Assembly: GCF_022346005.1 (NCBI RefSeq)
Contig: NZ_JAKRMY010000005.1
Coordinates: 62,001 to 126,000 of the forward strand
Direction of reading: 5' to 3'
Source of the DNA: Corynebacterium sp. ACRPS
Lineage (GTDB): Bacteria; Actinomycetota; Actinomycetes; Mycobacteriales; Mycobacteriaceae
Length of the DNA stretch: 64,000 nt
Shown here in pieces: positions 37,128 through 45,019 of this stretch. Within the stretch, counting starts at the first letter, position 1, and each line of letters begins with the position of its first letter. A model generated the notes under the pieces. That model saw only the letters and a program-made list of their open reading frames with translations, was not told where the DNA came from and did no database searches. Position numbers and translations under genes: made by a program.

Positions 37128-37631
37128 GTGAGCAACGATGGATTATTTACTGACGGCACCGATCAATTCGCACCAAAGGTTAATTCGATTCCTTTGAGCG
37201 ATGTTGATGCATCGTCCTCCGAAACCTCCATCGGCAAGTTGGTCTCCAATGCCACCGAGCAGATGTCCCAGCTCGTGCGCTCTGAGGTAGAGCTGGCCAA
37301 GACGGAGCTAGCGCAGTCCGCAAAGAAGGGCGGCATCGGTGCCGGCTTCTTCGGCGCAGCGGGCACCATCGCACTGTACAGCTCTTTCTTCTTTTTCTTC
37401 TTCCTCGCTGAGCTCCTCGCCCTCTGGCTGGACCGCTGGGCAGCCTTCTTGATCGTCTTCCTCGTGATGATCGTGGCGGCCGGCGCCCTCGCCCTGCTCG
37501 GAGTCAAGAACGTCAAGAAGGTTAAGGCACCGCAGAAGACCATAGATTCCACCAAGGAACTCAAGAACCTCATTCCGGGCCAGGCGCAGAAATCGCTGGA
37601 CCGGAAGGACACTCACGGCCTGTACACCTAA
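37128..37631 (+). CDS. Phage-holin-like membrane protein (DUF1469)
   Basis: 167 residues. A polar N-terminal 45 residues lead into an amphipathic helix TEQMSQLVRSEVELAKTELA, then two hydrophobic helices (IALYSSFFFFFFLAELLALW and AAFLIVFLVMIVAAGALALL) and a basic tail. This is the chromosomal DUF1469 family found throughout actinobacteria, not a phage lysis gene. Its role is unknown, probably in the envelope. GTG start after GAGGAGAA. A terminator follows the stop. Confidence 0.85.
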   Translation: MSNDGLFTDGTDQFAPKVNSIPLSDVDASSSETSIGKLVSNATEQMSQLVRSEVELAKTELAQSAKKGGIGAGFFGAAGTIALYSSFFFFFFLAELLALWLDRWAAFLIVFLVMIVAAGALALLGVKNVKKVKAPQKTIDSTKELKNLIPGQAQKSLDRKDTHGLYT

Positions 37632-37648
37632 ACCGCACGCACTATTAG

Positions 37649-37679
37649 ATCCGCCTCAGCCTTTCCTGGGGCGGATTTT
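37649..37679 (+). terminator. Terminator after the holin-like gene
   Basis: ATCCGCC (37649-37655) pairs with GGCGGAT (37670-37676), extended by four partly matched pairs inside, followed by TTT. Confidence 0.7.
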
Positions 37680-37700
37680 CTGTACACATAGAAAGGCGCC

Positions 37701-38618
37701 TTGCCCTCCATGGCTTTAGCACCACTTACCCCCTCCACGGTTGAGCTGGAAGGACCATTTGCGCACGAGTTTGTCCACACCCGGGGCATTCGCTTGCACG
37801 TAGCCATAGCGGGCGATAGCGCCGATCCTCTCGTCGTTTTTATTCACGGCGCTTTTGGCGGCTGGTTCGATTTTCAGGAGGTCATAGGGCCCCTCGCCCA
37901 GTGCGGGTACCACGTCGCCGCGGTAGATATGCGCGGCTTTGGCATGTCCGATAAGCCGCCCATCGATCCCGGCCAAGATATCCGCACCCTGGTCGGGGAT
38001 CTGGATGGCCTCATCCAGGCATTGGGCCACGATGATGCCTATATCGTCGGCGCCGATACCGGTGGCGCGGTGGCGTGGTGCCTGGCCGCCGAGCGCCCCA
38101 ATCGCGTGCGCGGCTTGGTTTCGGTCTCGGCCGCGCACCCGGTTGATATCCGCCGCGCCATCGCCGCCCGCCCCTGGGATTTTGGGTGGATGATCCTGCG
38201 TTCCCTCCTCTGCCACCTGCCCAAGGTCACCCGCGCGAATACCCTGCTGCTCAGCCCCCGGGCCTACCGCAAGGAGCTCAGTTTGGATACGGGGCCCGCG
38301 CTTGCCGATGCCACCTTAGAGTCCATCCTTGCCCTGCGCCTGCGCGCCTCCCAGATTGGCAAGGTGCGCCGCGGCATCCTGTGGAATCATCGGATGCGCA
38401 CCGCCGTGGTGCCCTTGAACTGGTCCGAATTAAGCGTAAAACGCCCCGTCCTTTTCATCCACGCCCAGCAGCGCTTGTGGAACCCCGTCATCCAGCGGGC
38501 CTCCCTGCGCGCCCGCGCTGGTTTTAGCGCCACTTCGATTCCAGGGGCCAAGAACCTGCCCTTCCTCGAGGCCCCTGAACAGTTCGTCGACGAGCTGCGC
38601 CGCTGGCTCGACGCGTAG
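37701..38618 (+). CDS. Alpha/beta hydrolase (epoxide-hydrolase-like)
   Basis: 305-residue hydrolase. The oxyanion segment is VVFIHGAFGGWFDFQE, followed by DMRGFGMSDKPP. The nucleophile-elbow position reads IVGADTGGAVAWCLA, so the nucleophile is Asp rather than Ser, as in epoxide hydrolases and haloalkane dehalogenases. The usual catalytic His near the C-terminus is not obvious (IPGAKNLPFLEAPEQF has no His), so activity is uncertain. In position it corresponds to mycobacterial EphE (Rv3670), beside the MarP-type gene. TTG start with GAAAGG four bases upstream. ATG at 37710 is the alternative. Confidence 0.8.
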   Translation: MPSMALAPLTPSTVELEGPFAHEFVHTRGIRLHVAIAGDSADPLVVFIHGAFGGWFDFQEVIGPLAQCGYHVAAVDMRGFGMSDKPPIDPGQDIRTLVGDLDGLIQALGHDDAYIVGADTGGAVAWCLAAERPNRVRGLVSVSAAHPVDIRRAIAARPWDFGWMILRSLLCHLPKVTRANTLLLSPRAYRKELSLDTGPALADATLESILALRLRASQIGKVRRGILWNHRMRTAVVPLNWSELSVKRPVLFIHAQQRLWNPVIQRASLRARAGFSATSIPGAKNLPFLEAPEQFVDELRRWLDA

Positions 38619-38641
38619 GGCGCGTAGGGCGGCGTGTGGGG

Positions 38642-38666
38642 CGCGTAGGGCGGATTGCCCTACGCG
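38642..38666. terminator. Bidirectional terminator with repeated arm
   Basis: CGCGTAGGGC (38642-38651) / GCCCTACGCG (38657-38666), 10 bp with a 5-nt loop, between the converging hydrolase and MarP genes. The left arm GCGTAGGGCG is repeated three times between 38613 and 38652. Confidence 0.75.
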
Positions 38667-38683
38667 GATCTCTAGTACGAAAG

Positions 38684-39880
38684 CTAGTGCGCCACGCACT
38701 CGCCCGTTTCTACCGGGCGCTTCAATTGGGTGACATCCCCAATGTGGCCGATGACCTCGTCTGCGGTCAACGCGTATCCGGTCTCAGAATCATCCACTGA
38801 GGCACCGAAGATAACGCCCAAGACCTCACCCGCGGTATTGACCAAGGGGCCGCCAGAGTTGCCCTGTTGGATATTGCCGCGCACCGTATAGGAATCGCGC
38901 TCTACCCTGCCTTGGGAGTAGATATCTGGCCCGGCGATGGTGATGCGATCGCGCACGCGTGCCATTTCCGCATTAAAGGGGCCGGAGTGTGGGAAGCCCA
39001 TGACCATGGCATCGTCGCCGGTCTGGGCCGGCTGCTGCGCCCACGGCAGGGGTTGGATGCCCAAATCCGGCGCGTGCAAGACGGCGATGTCGACCTCTGG
39101 GTTGTAGTAGACCACCGTGGCGTCTTTCAGCCCCAGCTTCGTATCCAACCTCACCGTTTGGGTGCCGGCCACCACGTGGGCATTGGTGACCACATAGTCA
39201 TTGTCCACCACAAAACCGGAACCCATGAGGCGGCGGGAGCACTCTTCGGCATCGCCAAGCACGTGAATGATGGACGGGCGGATGCTGCGCACCAGCTCCG
39301 GATCCTGCACGTCTGGGGCGGGGTCCTCAACGTCCTTGCCGCTGATGGAATTTTCCCACGGCGAGACCAAGGGCGGAAGCCCCGATTCATTGAGCAACGC
39401 CGCCACGCCATTGGGAAGGGAAGCCAGGCGCGTCGGGGCGGCCGCGTTGAGGTTGCTCAGGATGCGGGAATCGCGCAGCCCCTGCCCCGCGGATCCGCCC
39501 AAATTGGTGGCCACGGGAATGGAAATCATCCAGATGACGATGAGCGCGATGAAGGACTGAAAGACCGCGCCGAATAGCGAATCTATCCGCTGGGTGGTGC
39601 GCGCCTTCATGCGATCGCGCATGCTGGTGCCCAAGGAGGAACCAATGATCTGCCCAATACCCACCAGCAAAACTAGGATGCCCACGAGCAGGAGCAGGCG
39701 CAGCGAAGGCTCCTCCACTGTGCGCAATACGCTGGGTGCTACGGCGATGCCCACCACGAGGCCCGCGCCCACGCCAATGGCGGAGAGCACCGCGGCGAGC
39801 GCGCCATTGCGCCAACCACTTAGCAATGCTGCTAATACGGCAAGCACGATCAGGCCGTCAACAACGAGCGCAGCAGTCAT
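38684..39880 (-). CDS. MarP-type membrane serine protease
   Basis: 398 residues. Four membrane helices in the first 130 residues form a CvpA-like domain. A periplasmic trypsin-like protease follows, with the triad His in VVTNAHVVAG, Asp in NPEVDIAVL and Ser in QQGNSGGPLVN. Two cysteines (in DAEECSRRL and in GECVAH at the C-terminus) match the regulatory disulfide of mycobacterial MarP. That enzyme protects the cell against acid and processes a peptidoglycan hydrolase. Start chosen at the ATG at 39880, since the upstream extension is charged and not part of the first helix. Nudix and TlpA genes follow in the same order as Rv3672c-Rv3673c. Confidence 0.9.
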   Translation of the reverse strand: MTAALVVDGLIVLAVLAALLSGWRNGALAAVLSAIGVGAGLVVGIAVAPSVLRTVEEPSLRLLLLVGILVLLVGIGQIIGSSLGTSMRDRMKARTTQRIDSLFGAVFQSFIALIVIWMISIPVATNLGGSAGQGLRDSRILSNLNAAAPTRLASLPNGVAALLNESGLPPLVSPWENSISGKDVEDPAPDVQDPELVRSIRPSIIHVLGDAEECSRRLMGSGFVVDNDYVVTNAHVVAGTQTVRLDTKLGLKDATVVYYNPEVDIAVLHAPDLGIQPLPWAQQPAQTGDDAMVMGFPHSGPFNAEMARVRDRITIAGPDIYSQGRVERDSYTVRGNIQQGNSGGPLVNTAGEVLGVIFGASVDDSETGYALTADEVIGHIGDVTQLKRPVETGECVAH

Positions 39881-39942
39881 GGCTTTGGTTCTTTCTCGAT
39901 CGAAATCTCGTGCGTCCTCCGGCACCTTAAGCGCGCGGGCAA

Positions 39943-40644
39943 TTAGGACATCTTCTCATTATTGCGGGACTTTTTGAGGGTGTCACGCAGGTCTATGACC
40001 GAATTGTTATCCCACGGTACGCTCCACCCAGAATGCTCCAATAATGCTGACAGAACTCCGGCAGTAAAGCCCCAAATCACGTAGTCATTGGCATAAAACG
40101 CCGGGCCTTGCCACTGCTTAAATCCCACCAGCAGGCGGTTGCGGGGGTCAATGAGCTCCCCGAGCGGGACGAAGAACACATCATCGGTCTCCGCCGGGCT
40201 AGCGGGATAGACTTCGCCCGGCTGGTTCCAATGGGCCAGGATGGGGCTTACCGGATTCCCCGTGGCGCGAATGTGCAGCTGTTCCCACTGCTCTAAGGGC
40301 GTGACCGTGTGGCGCTGCAGATCGGTTTCCTCCCACGCCTCCCGCAGGGCGGTATCTACCAGCGAGGTATCGCCCGGATCCCGCCGGCCGCCAGGAAAGG
40401 CAATCTGACCGGAATGCGAGCGCAGGGACGGCGAGCGGTGCGTAAGCAAAATTTCGCCATCCTCCACACTGTTCCCGCTAAGCAGCATCAGCACCGCGGC
40501 TTCCCGCTTGGTTGGCACCTCTTCCTCTGAGCCATTGAGCTGCGATGCTTGCCGCTGCCCAATAAGTTCCTGCACCTGACTCGGATCGACGCCCAGCGCG
40601 GGTTTTATCCACTCGGGTGCGTACTCGGGCCATAATTCACTCAT
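39943..40644 (-). CDS. Nudix hydrolase, CoA pyrophosphatase type
   Basis: 233 residues. The complete Nudix box is GGRRDPGDTSLVDTALREAW followed by EET. It is preceded by LLTHRSPSLRSHSGQIAFPG, the signature of the CoA-diphosphatase (NudL/UPF0035) subgroup, so the likely reaction is CoA to 4'-phosphopantetheine and 3',5'-ADP. Its ATG overlaps the tlpA stop by four bases. Confidence 0.9.
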   Translation of the reverse strand: MSELWPEYAPEWIKPALGVDPSQVQELIGQRQASQLNGSEEEVPTKREAAVLMLLSGNSVEDGEILLTHRSPSLRSHSGQIAFPGGRRDPGDTSLVDTALREAWEETDLQRHTVTPLEQWEQLHIRATGNPVSPILAHWNQPGEVYPASPAETDDVFFVPLGELIDPRNRLLVGFKQWQGPAFYANDYVIWGFTAGVLSALLEHSGWSVPWDNNSVIDLRDTLKKSRNNEKMS

Positions 40645-41237
40645 CCGGCGAGCGCCTCCTCAACCGTTTTTTCGATTTCGGCCGCCGAGGTAAACGGCTG
40701 GGCTGCCTGCTTAACCACTTCCCCATCGCGGAGAATCACGGTCACGGGAACCACGCCCGGCAGGCCCAGCGTGCCCGCGAAGCTATTATCCGGATCCTGG
40801 AAGCTCGGCAGGTCTACCCCCACGTCATTGAGGAACGCGGCCCCGTTGGCGGCGTTTTTATCCGCGTGCACCCCAACGACCTTCCAGTCAGGGTGGGACT
40901 TTGCCACCTCGTCCAGGTGGGGCAATTCCGCGCGGCACGGCTCGCACCACCACGCCCACACATTGGCGATGGTAATGCCTTCATCCGCCTTGTCCCCTTC
41001 GCGTGCATCATCGCCGCCCAAGCATTCCAGATCCACTCCGGCGATGGGCCCTGCGGGGCAATCTGGGCGTTCGGCCACGTCCTGGTCACCCGCCGAGCCC
41101 GATTCCGATCCCGCGCCAGGGGCCTGCGCCGAATCGCCCGTGCTGTTGTCATCCCCACGCAGCTGCATGACCCCCACCACCACGAGGGCTGCGATGACAA
41201 TGGCCGCAATGACGGTGCCGAAGACGTATTTTTTCAT
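40641..41237 (-). CDS. TlpA-like thioredoxin-fold protein
   Basis: 198 residues. One N-terminal membrane anchor (GTVIAAIVIAALVVVGVMQL), an acidic/Ser-Gly-rich linker, and a periplasmic thioredoxin domain with active site WAWWCEPCRAELPHL near residue 110 and a cis-proline in GVVPVTV. Probably reduces or exchanges extracytoplasmic disulfides. An extra cysteine pair occurs in the linker (RPDCPAG and LECLGG). The ATG has TAAGCT six bases upstream, and this box overlaps the last codons of nth. Confidence 0.88.
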   Translation of the reverse strand: MKKYVFGTVIAAIVIAALVVVGVMQLRGDDNSTGDSAQAPGAGSESGSAGDQDVAERPDCPAGPIAGVDLECLGGDDAREGDKADEGITIANVWAWWCEPCRAELPHLDEVAKSHPDWKVVGVHADKNAANGAAFLNDVGVDLPSFQDPDNSFAGTLGLPGVVPVTVILRDGEVVKQAAQPFTSAAEIEKTVEEALAG

Positions 41238-41241
41238 ACCG

Positions 41242-41895
41242 CTAGCTTAATGCAGCCGGGCACAGATCCCGCACCACACAATTCCCACACTCCGGGTTCC
41301 GGGCATGGCAGATCCGCCGGCCGTGAAAAATGACGCGGTGGGAAAACATCGTCCACTGTTCCTCTGCAATGAGCTTGGCGATGTCCCTTTCTATCTTCAC
41401 CGGCGTCTTCTCCCCCGTCAGCTCCAGGCGCTGCATCAGGCGGCTAAAGTGTGTATCCACGGTAAGGCCCGGTACCCCGAAGGCATCGCCCAGCACCACC
41501 AGCGCCGTCTTGCGGCCCACCCCAGGCAGGGAGGTCAGTTCCTTTACGGTCTGTGGCACCTCGCCATCGAACTCAGAAACTAGGCGCTCGCCGATACCCA
41601 TGAGATGCCCCGCCTTCGCCCGCTGAAACCCCAGCGGCCGCAGGATCGCCTCCAGATCCTCCCGGCTGGCTGCCGCAAAATCGGCCGCGGTGGGATAGGC
41701 GCGAAACAGCTCAGGGGTTACCGAGTTCACGCGCGCATCCGTGCACTGCGCGGAAAGCACCGTGGCCACCAAAAGCTGGAGGGGAGAATCGAAATCGAGC
41801 TCGCACCGCGCATCGGGGTGTTCGCTTGCCAATCGCTCGTTAATGATGGGCGCTCTCTTACTCGGGGCCGCGGTGGCCGACAGTGATGAACTCAT
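41242..41895 (-). CDS. nth: Endonuclease III
   Basis: DNA glycosylase/AP lyase for oxidised pyrimidines, 217 residues. Helix-hairpin-helix LPGVGRKTALVVLGDAFG contains the catalytic Lys. The catalytic Asp is in LTVDTHFSRLMQRL. The [4Fe-4S] cluster cysteines follow the C-x6-C-x2-C-x5-C pattern in CHARNPECGNCVVRDLC. Start chosen at the ATG at 41895: TAAGCT lies exactly 7 nt upstream, while longer starts would cross into the divergent small gene. Confidence 0.95.
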   Translation of the reverse strand: MSSSLSATAAPSKRAPIINERLASEHPDARCELDFDSPLQLLVATVLSAQCTDARVNSVTPELFRAYPTAADFAAASREDLEAILRPLGFQRAKAGHLMGIGERLVSEFDGEVPQTVKELTSLPGVGRKTALVVLGDAFGVPGLTVDTHFSRLMQRLELTGEKTPVKIERDIAKLIAEEQWTMFSHRVIFHGRRICHARNPECGNCVVRDLCPAALS

Positions 41896-41902
41896 GCCGC
41901 CA

Positions 41903-41908
41903 AGCTTA
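41903..41908 (-). promoter_or_regulatory. -10 element of leaderless nth transcript
   Basis: TAAGCT on the minus strand, 7 nt before the nth ATG. It is separated by one base from the opposing -10 box of the 29-codon gene. Confidence 0.5.
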
Positions 41909-41909
41909 G

Positions 41910-41915
41910 TAGGAT
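41910..41915 (+). promoter_or_regulatory. -10 element of the 29-codon gene
   Basis: TAGGAT, 8 nt before the ATG at 41924. TAGGA within the following bases could also act as a ribosome site. Confidence 0.45.
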
Positions 41916-41923
41916 AGGAATAC

Positions 41924-42013
41924 ATGATTTCACTTGTTATTTTTGTACCGCTTGGCATCGCCCTTTTCGCCCTCCTCATGGAAAAATTGGAAGCAGTTGT
42001 CTTCGCCGATTAG
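41924..42013 (+). CDS. 29-residue membrane peptide
   Basis: Reads MISLVIFVPLGIALFALLME followed by KLEAVVFAD and a TAG stop: one membrane helix, then a short acidic tail. No signal peptide and no known function. It resembles small accessory membrane peptides such as KdpF only in size and layout. Support for a gene is the -10 box at 41910 and the purine-rich AGGATAGGA before the ATG, in a 28-bp space shared with nth. It lies upstream of glxR in the same direction, 223 bp away. Confidence 0.55.
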   Translation: MISLVIFVPLGIALFALLMEKLEAVVFAD

Positions 42014-42094
42014 CCGGAAACCCGCTGGCTGTAACGCTAGGGGCGTAAGTGAACCCATTTCTGTCGTGTGACCATTATGGGGACAGTGCCCAAA

Positions 42095-42110
42095 AGTGAC
42101 TAACTGCACT
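42095..42110. promoter_or_regulatory. Candidate GlxR site in the glxR promoter
   Basis: AGTGACTAACTGCACT keeps GTGA and CAC at the spacing of the GlxR consensus, 127-142 bp before the glxR start. It suggests autoregulation, which is known for C. glutamicum glxR; the site itself is inferred. Confidence 0.4.
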
Positions 42111-42236
42111 GTAAAATGGGGTACGCTAAAAATTGACCCCGCTTGTTCCGCATTAGCGTGCCTCCCTGGAGCCCGCAAAAGGATGTGGCCCAAGCACTTT
42201 AGTGACTTTTCGCAGTCGACATCCAAGGAGTAAAAC

Positions 42237-42920
42237 GTGGAAGGCGTACAGGACACCCTCTCCCGCGCCGGAATCTTCCAAGGCGTTGATCCCGTAGCAG
42301 TGCAGAATCTTCTCGAGCAGATGGAGACAGTGCGCTTCCCGCGCGGTACCACCATCTTCGATGAAGGCGAGCCCGGTGACCGTTTGTATATCATCACCTC
42401 CGGCAAGATTAAGCTGGCCCGCCACGCCCCGGATGGACGCGAAAACCTCCTGACCGTGATGGGCCCCTCCGATATGTTCGGTGAGCTCTCCATCTTCGAT
42501 CCGGGCCCTCGCACCTCGTCTGCCGTCTGCGTGACCGAGGTCCAAGCCGCCACCATGAACTCCGAGCTGCTGGATAAGTGGGTCAGCGATCACCCCGCCA
42601 TCGCCCAGCAGCTGCTGCGCGTGCTGGCCCGCCGCCTGCGCCGCACCAACGCCAACCTGGCGGACCTCATCTTCACCGACGTGCCTGGCCGCGTTGCCAA
42701 GACCCTGCTGCAGCTGGCTAACCGCTTCGGTGTCCAGGAAGGCAGCGCGCTGCGCGTCAACCACGATCTCACCCAGGAAGAGATTGCCCAGTTGGTGGGC
42801 GCTTCCCGCGAGACCGTCAACAAGGCCCTAGCCACCTTCGCCCACCGCGGCTGGATTCGCCTCGAGGGCAAGTCCGTGCTCATCGTCGATACCGAGCACC
42901 TCGCCCGCCGCGCGCGCTAA
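42237..42920 (+). CDS. glxR: cAMP-responsive global regulator GlxR
   Basis: CRP/FNR-family regulator of carbon, respiration and other genes, 227 residues. The N-terminal cyclic-nucleotide domain has the phosphate-binding cassette [18 protein letters not shown] near residue 80. The long dimer helix follows, then the winged helix-turn-helix [20 protein letters not shown] near residue 178. The GTG start has AAGGAG seven bases upstream. A putative GlxR site lies in its own promoter. A strong terminator follows. Confidence 0.97.
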   Translation: MEGVQDTLSRAGIFQGVDPVAVQNLLEQMETVRFPRGTTIFDEGEPGDRLYIITSGKIKLARHAPDGRENLLTVMGPSDMFGELSIFDPGPRTSSAVCVTEVQAATMNSELLDKWVSDHPAIAQQLLRVLARRLRRTNANLADLIFTDVPGRVAKTLLQLANRFGVQEGSALRVNHDLTQEEIAQLVGASRETVNKALATFAHRGWIRLEGKSVLIVDTEHLARRAR

Positions 42921-42929
42921 AGCCAAACA

Positions 42930-42973
42930 ATTCCCTCCGTCCCCCGTGCATAAGCACTAGGGGTGGAGGGAAT
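42930..42973 (+). terminator. glxR terminator
   Basis: ATTCCCTCC (42930-42938) / GGAGGGAAT (42965-42973), extended by CCCC/GGGG inside, between the converging glxR and metallo-hydrolase genes. Confidence 0.8.
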
Positions 42974-43008
42974 AAACGTTTTAAGCCGGCTGCCTGCCGC
43001 GCAGCGCG

Positions 43009-43824
43009 TTAGTTATCCGTACCGTCGAGGTACTTCAACGCGGTGCGCGTGGACTGCTCTGCGGCATGGCGCAGCACCGGATCCACATCGTCATACATTT
43101 CATTGACCAAGGTGGTCAGATCCACGTCATCGCCCAGCCGGGAGCGAATTTCCCGGATCTGGTCTAGGCGGTAGTGGCGGCGGTCAATGTACTTGCGCGC
43201 CACCTGCGAGGTATCTTCCAAATCCGGCCCGTGGCCTGGGAAGAGCGGAACATCCTTGCCGCGAGATTCCAGCACATCCAGGGTATGCAGGTAATCGGCC
43301 AAATCACCGTCCGTTTCTGAAAGCAAAACGGTGTGGCGCCCCGCGATGGTATCGCCGGTGATAATGCCTTCTAGCCGGGAATTTTCTACCTCACCGCTCC
43401 ACACGAAGAAGGACGTGGAGTCCGCGGTGTGGCCCGGCGTGTGCAGGACCTCCAATTGCGGGGTGATGCCTTCCAAAGTCAGAATTTCACCATTCTGCAA
43501 TGCCTCCGCGCCATTGCAATAGCTGGGATCGAAGGCGCGGATGGGCGCGCCGGTCATCTGCCGAAGCCGTTGCGCGCCCGAAGCGTGGTCATCGTGGCGG
43601 TGGGTAAGCAGAATTAAAGCCACCTCACCGGCATGGCGATGCACAACGTTGAGATGGCCTTCATCTTCCGGCCCCGGGTCTACGACGATCGACCGAGAGT
43701 CTTCAGCGGCACTGATAATCCAGGTATTCGTGCCCTCGAGGGCGGTATAGCTGGGATTATCACAAAGAACTACGCCAACGGATTGGCTTACGGGACGCAA
43801 TTGACTGTATGCGGGGTGCTCCAT
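43009..43824 (-). CDS. Metallo-beta-lactamase-fold hydrolase
   Basis: 271 residues. The metal motif is LTHRHDDHASGAQRL (HxHxDH), with further ligands in HTPGHTADS, ITGDTIAG and LFPGHGPDLED, and a C-terminal helical extension similar to LACTB2-type endonucleases. The substrate is unknown; RNase or thioester hydrolase are possibilities. TAGGCT lies 7 nt before the ATG. The RidA gene is just upstream on the same strand. Confidence 0.85.
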   Translation of the reverse strand: MEHPAYSQLRPVSQSVGVVLCDNPSYTALEGTNTWIISAAEDSRSIVVDPGPEDEGHLNVVHRHAGEVALILLTHRHDDHASGAQRLRQMTGAPIRAFDPSYCNGAEALQNGEILTLEGITPQLEVLHTPGHTADSTSFFVWSGEVENSRLEGIITGDTIAGRHTVLLSETDGDLADYLHTLDVLESRGKDVPLFPGHGPDLEDTSQVARKYIDRRHYRLDQIREIRSRLGDDVDLTTLVNEMYDDVDPVLRHAAEQSTRTALKYLDGTDN

Positions 43825-43831
43825 GCCTACC

Positions 43832-43837
43832 AGCCTA
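43832..43837 (-). promoter_or_regulatory. -10 element of leaderless metallo-hydrolase transcript
   Basis: TAGGCT on the minus strand, 7 nt before the ATG at 43824, between it and the RidA stop. Confidence 0.45.
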
Positions 43838-43842
43838 ACCGA

Positions 43843-44301
43843 TCACTCAGCGATCTCTACGATCAATTCGATCTCCACCGGGGCATTCTTTGGCAAGGCA
43901 GCTACGCCGACTGCAGAACGCGCGTGCGTGCCAGCCTCGCCGAATACCTCCCCGATGAAATCCGATGCCCCGTTAACCACCGCGGGCTGGTCCTCGTAGC
44001 CAGGGTCCGAGGCCACAAAGCCAACGATCTTGATCACGCGGGAGATATTATCCAGTCCGATCTCCGCATCAACGGCCGCCAAGGCGTTGAGCACGGCGGT
44101 GCGGGCCTGGTCCTGGGCCTGCTCCGTGGTGACTTCAGCACCAACCTTGCCGGTCACCGGCAGGGAGCCTTCCACTAAGGGAAGCTGGCCAGAGGTCCAT
44201 ACCTGGTTGCCCACGCGCAGTGCGGGCACATAGGAAGCCAGCGGCTTAGCGACGCCCGGCAGCTCCACCCCTAGCTCTTTCAAGCGAGCGGAAAAGCTCA
44301 T
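43843..44301 (-). CDS. RidA family protein
   Basis: 152-residue member of the YjgF/YER057c/UK114 family. Members deaminate reactive enamine/imine intermediates from amino-acid metabolism, but the active Arg of true RidA (near IRPAR in E. coli) is not visible here. A related subfamily function is therefore likely. Characteristic segments are VWTSGQLPLVEGSLP and ARTAVLNALAAVDAEIG. Its ATG directly follows the stop of the DUF4177 gene with no gap. Confidence 0.85.
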   Translation of the reverse strand: MSFSARLKELGVELPGVAKPLASYVPALRVGNQVWTSGQLPLVEGSLPVTGKVGAEVTTEQAQDQARTAVLNALAAVDAEIGLDNISRVIKIVGFVASDPGYEDQPAVVNGASDFIGEVFGEAGTHARSAVGVAALPKNAPVEIELIVEIAE

Positions 44302-44460
44302 TTACTCTGCCACCTCGCGCTTGAAGTAGGCCACCACGTTCTCCGGGTTTGGGCCAGGGGTGATGGAGACCAATTCCCATCCGTCTTCGCCCCAAGAGTC
44401 AAGAATCTGCTTGGTGGCGTGGGTCAGTACTGGTGCGGTTGCGTATTCCCATTTAGTCAT
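44302..44460 (-). CDS. Small DUF4177-type protein
   Basis: 52 residues, starting MTKWEYATAPVL and containing the family signature WGEDGWELVSITPG. Soluble, with no signal or membrane segment. Function unknown. The TAA stop is directly followed by the RidA ATG, so the two are translated together. TAGAAT stands 7 nt before the ATG, giving a leaderless start for this gene pair. Confidence 0.85.
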   Translation of the reverse strand: MTKWEYATAPVLTHATKQILDSWGEDGWELVSITPGPNPENVVAYFKREVAE

Positions 44461-44467
44461 GGGGTTC

Positions 44468-44473
44468 ATTCTA
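44468..44473 (-). promoter_or_regulatory. -10 element of leaderless DUF4177-ridA transcript
   Basis: TAGAAT on the minus strand, 7 nt before the ATG at 44460. Confidence 0.5.
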
Positions 44474-44550
44474 GCGATTTAATACGACTTATGCCGCCCC
44501 TATTTCGCAGCGCTGTCGCCGCTGCAAGGACAGTCACACCCCTGACCGCC

Positions 44551-44874
44551 TTAAATGCCGACGAGTTCGCCACCCTTAGCCAGGTAATTGGCCCAGTCCG
44601 TGATGTGGGGGTTCTTGCGCAGGAGCGCGCGGCGCTGGCGCTCGGTCAACCCGCCCCACACACCAAATTCCACGCGGTTATCAAGGGCGTCTGCACGGCA
44701 TTCCGTTAATACGGGGCAGTGGCGGCAAATGACGGCGGCTTTGCGCTGTTCAGCGCCGCGCACGAATAATGCGTCTGGGTCCTCATTGCGGCACTTTGCT
44801 TGAGTGACCCACTCACCACGCTCGGGATTTCGGGCTGTATTGGACATCCCCGCAGTCTTCACTCGAACGGTCAT
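44551..44874 (-). CDS. whcA: WhiB-family regulator WhcA
   Basis: 107-residue [4Fe-4S] redox-sensing regulator. The four cluster cysteines are in QAKCRNED, VICRHCPVL and TECRADAL (C...CxxC-x5-C). The turn GVWGGLTERQRR follows, then a basic DNA-contact region. Position beside the class A PBP gene and sequence fit C. glutamicum WhcA, which lowers oxidative-stress gene expression. AAGGAG precedes the ATG. An in-frame ATG nine codons later is an alternative. Confidence 0.87.
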   Translation of the reverse strand: MTVRVKTAGMSNTARNPERGEWVTQAKCRNEDPDALFVRGAEQRKAAVICRHCPVLTECRADALDNRVEFGVWGGLTERQRRALLRKNPHITDWANYLAKGGELVGI

Positions 44875-45006
44875 GGGTGAGTGTTCTCCTTCCCAGACGG
44901 AATACTATGTACCGAGGCCTGAGTCTATTCACTAGAACGCGAGATTGTCTACGAGGTCACACTTTAGGGGGTGCAGGTCACCTTCCCCATTGCTAGGCAG
45001 ACCACG

Positions 45007-45012
45007 TAGGGT
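45007..45012 (+). promoter_or_regulatory. -10 element of leaderless PBP transcript
   Basis: TAGGGT, 7 nt before the GTG at 45020. Confidence 0.5.
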
Positions 45013-45019
45013 ATTGGGC

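Noticed and set aside
37128-37631. Holin-like gene as a prophage remnant
   Set aside because: It is the widespread chromosomal DUF1469 family in a conserved actinobacterial context, with no other phage gene nearby.
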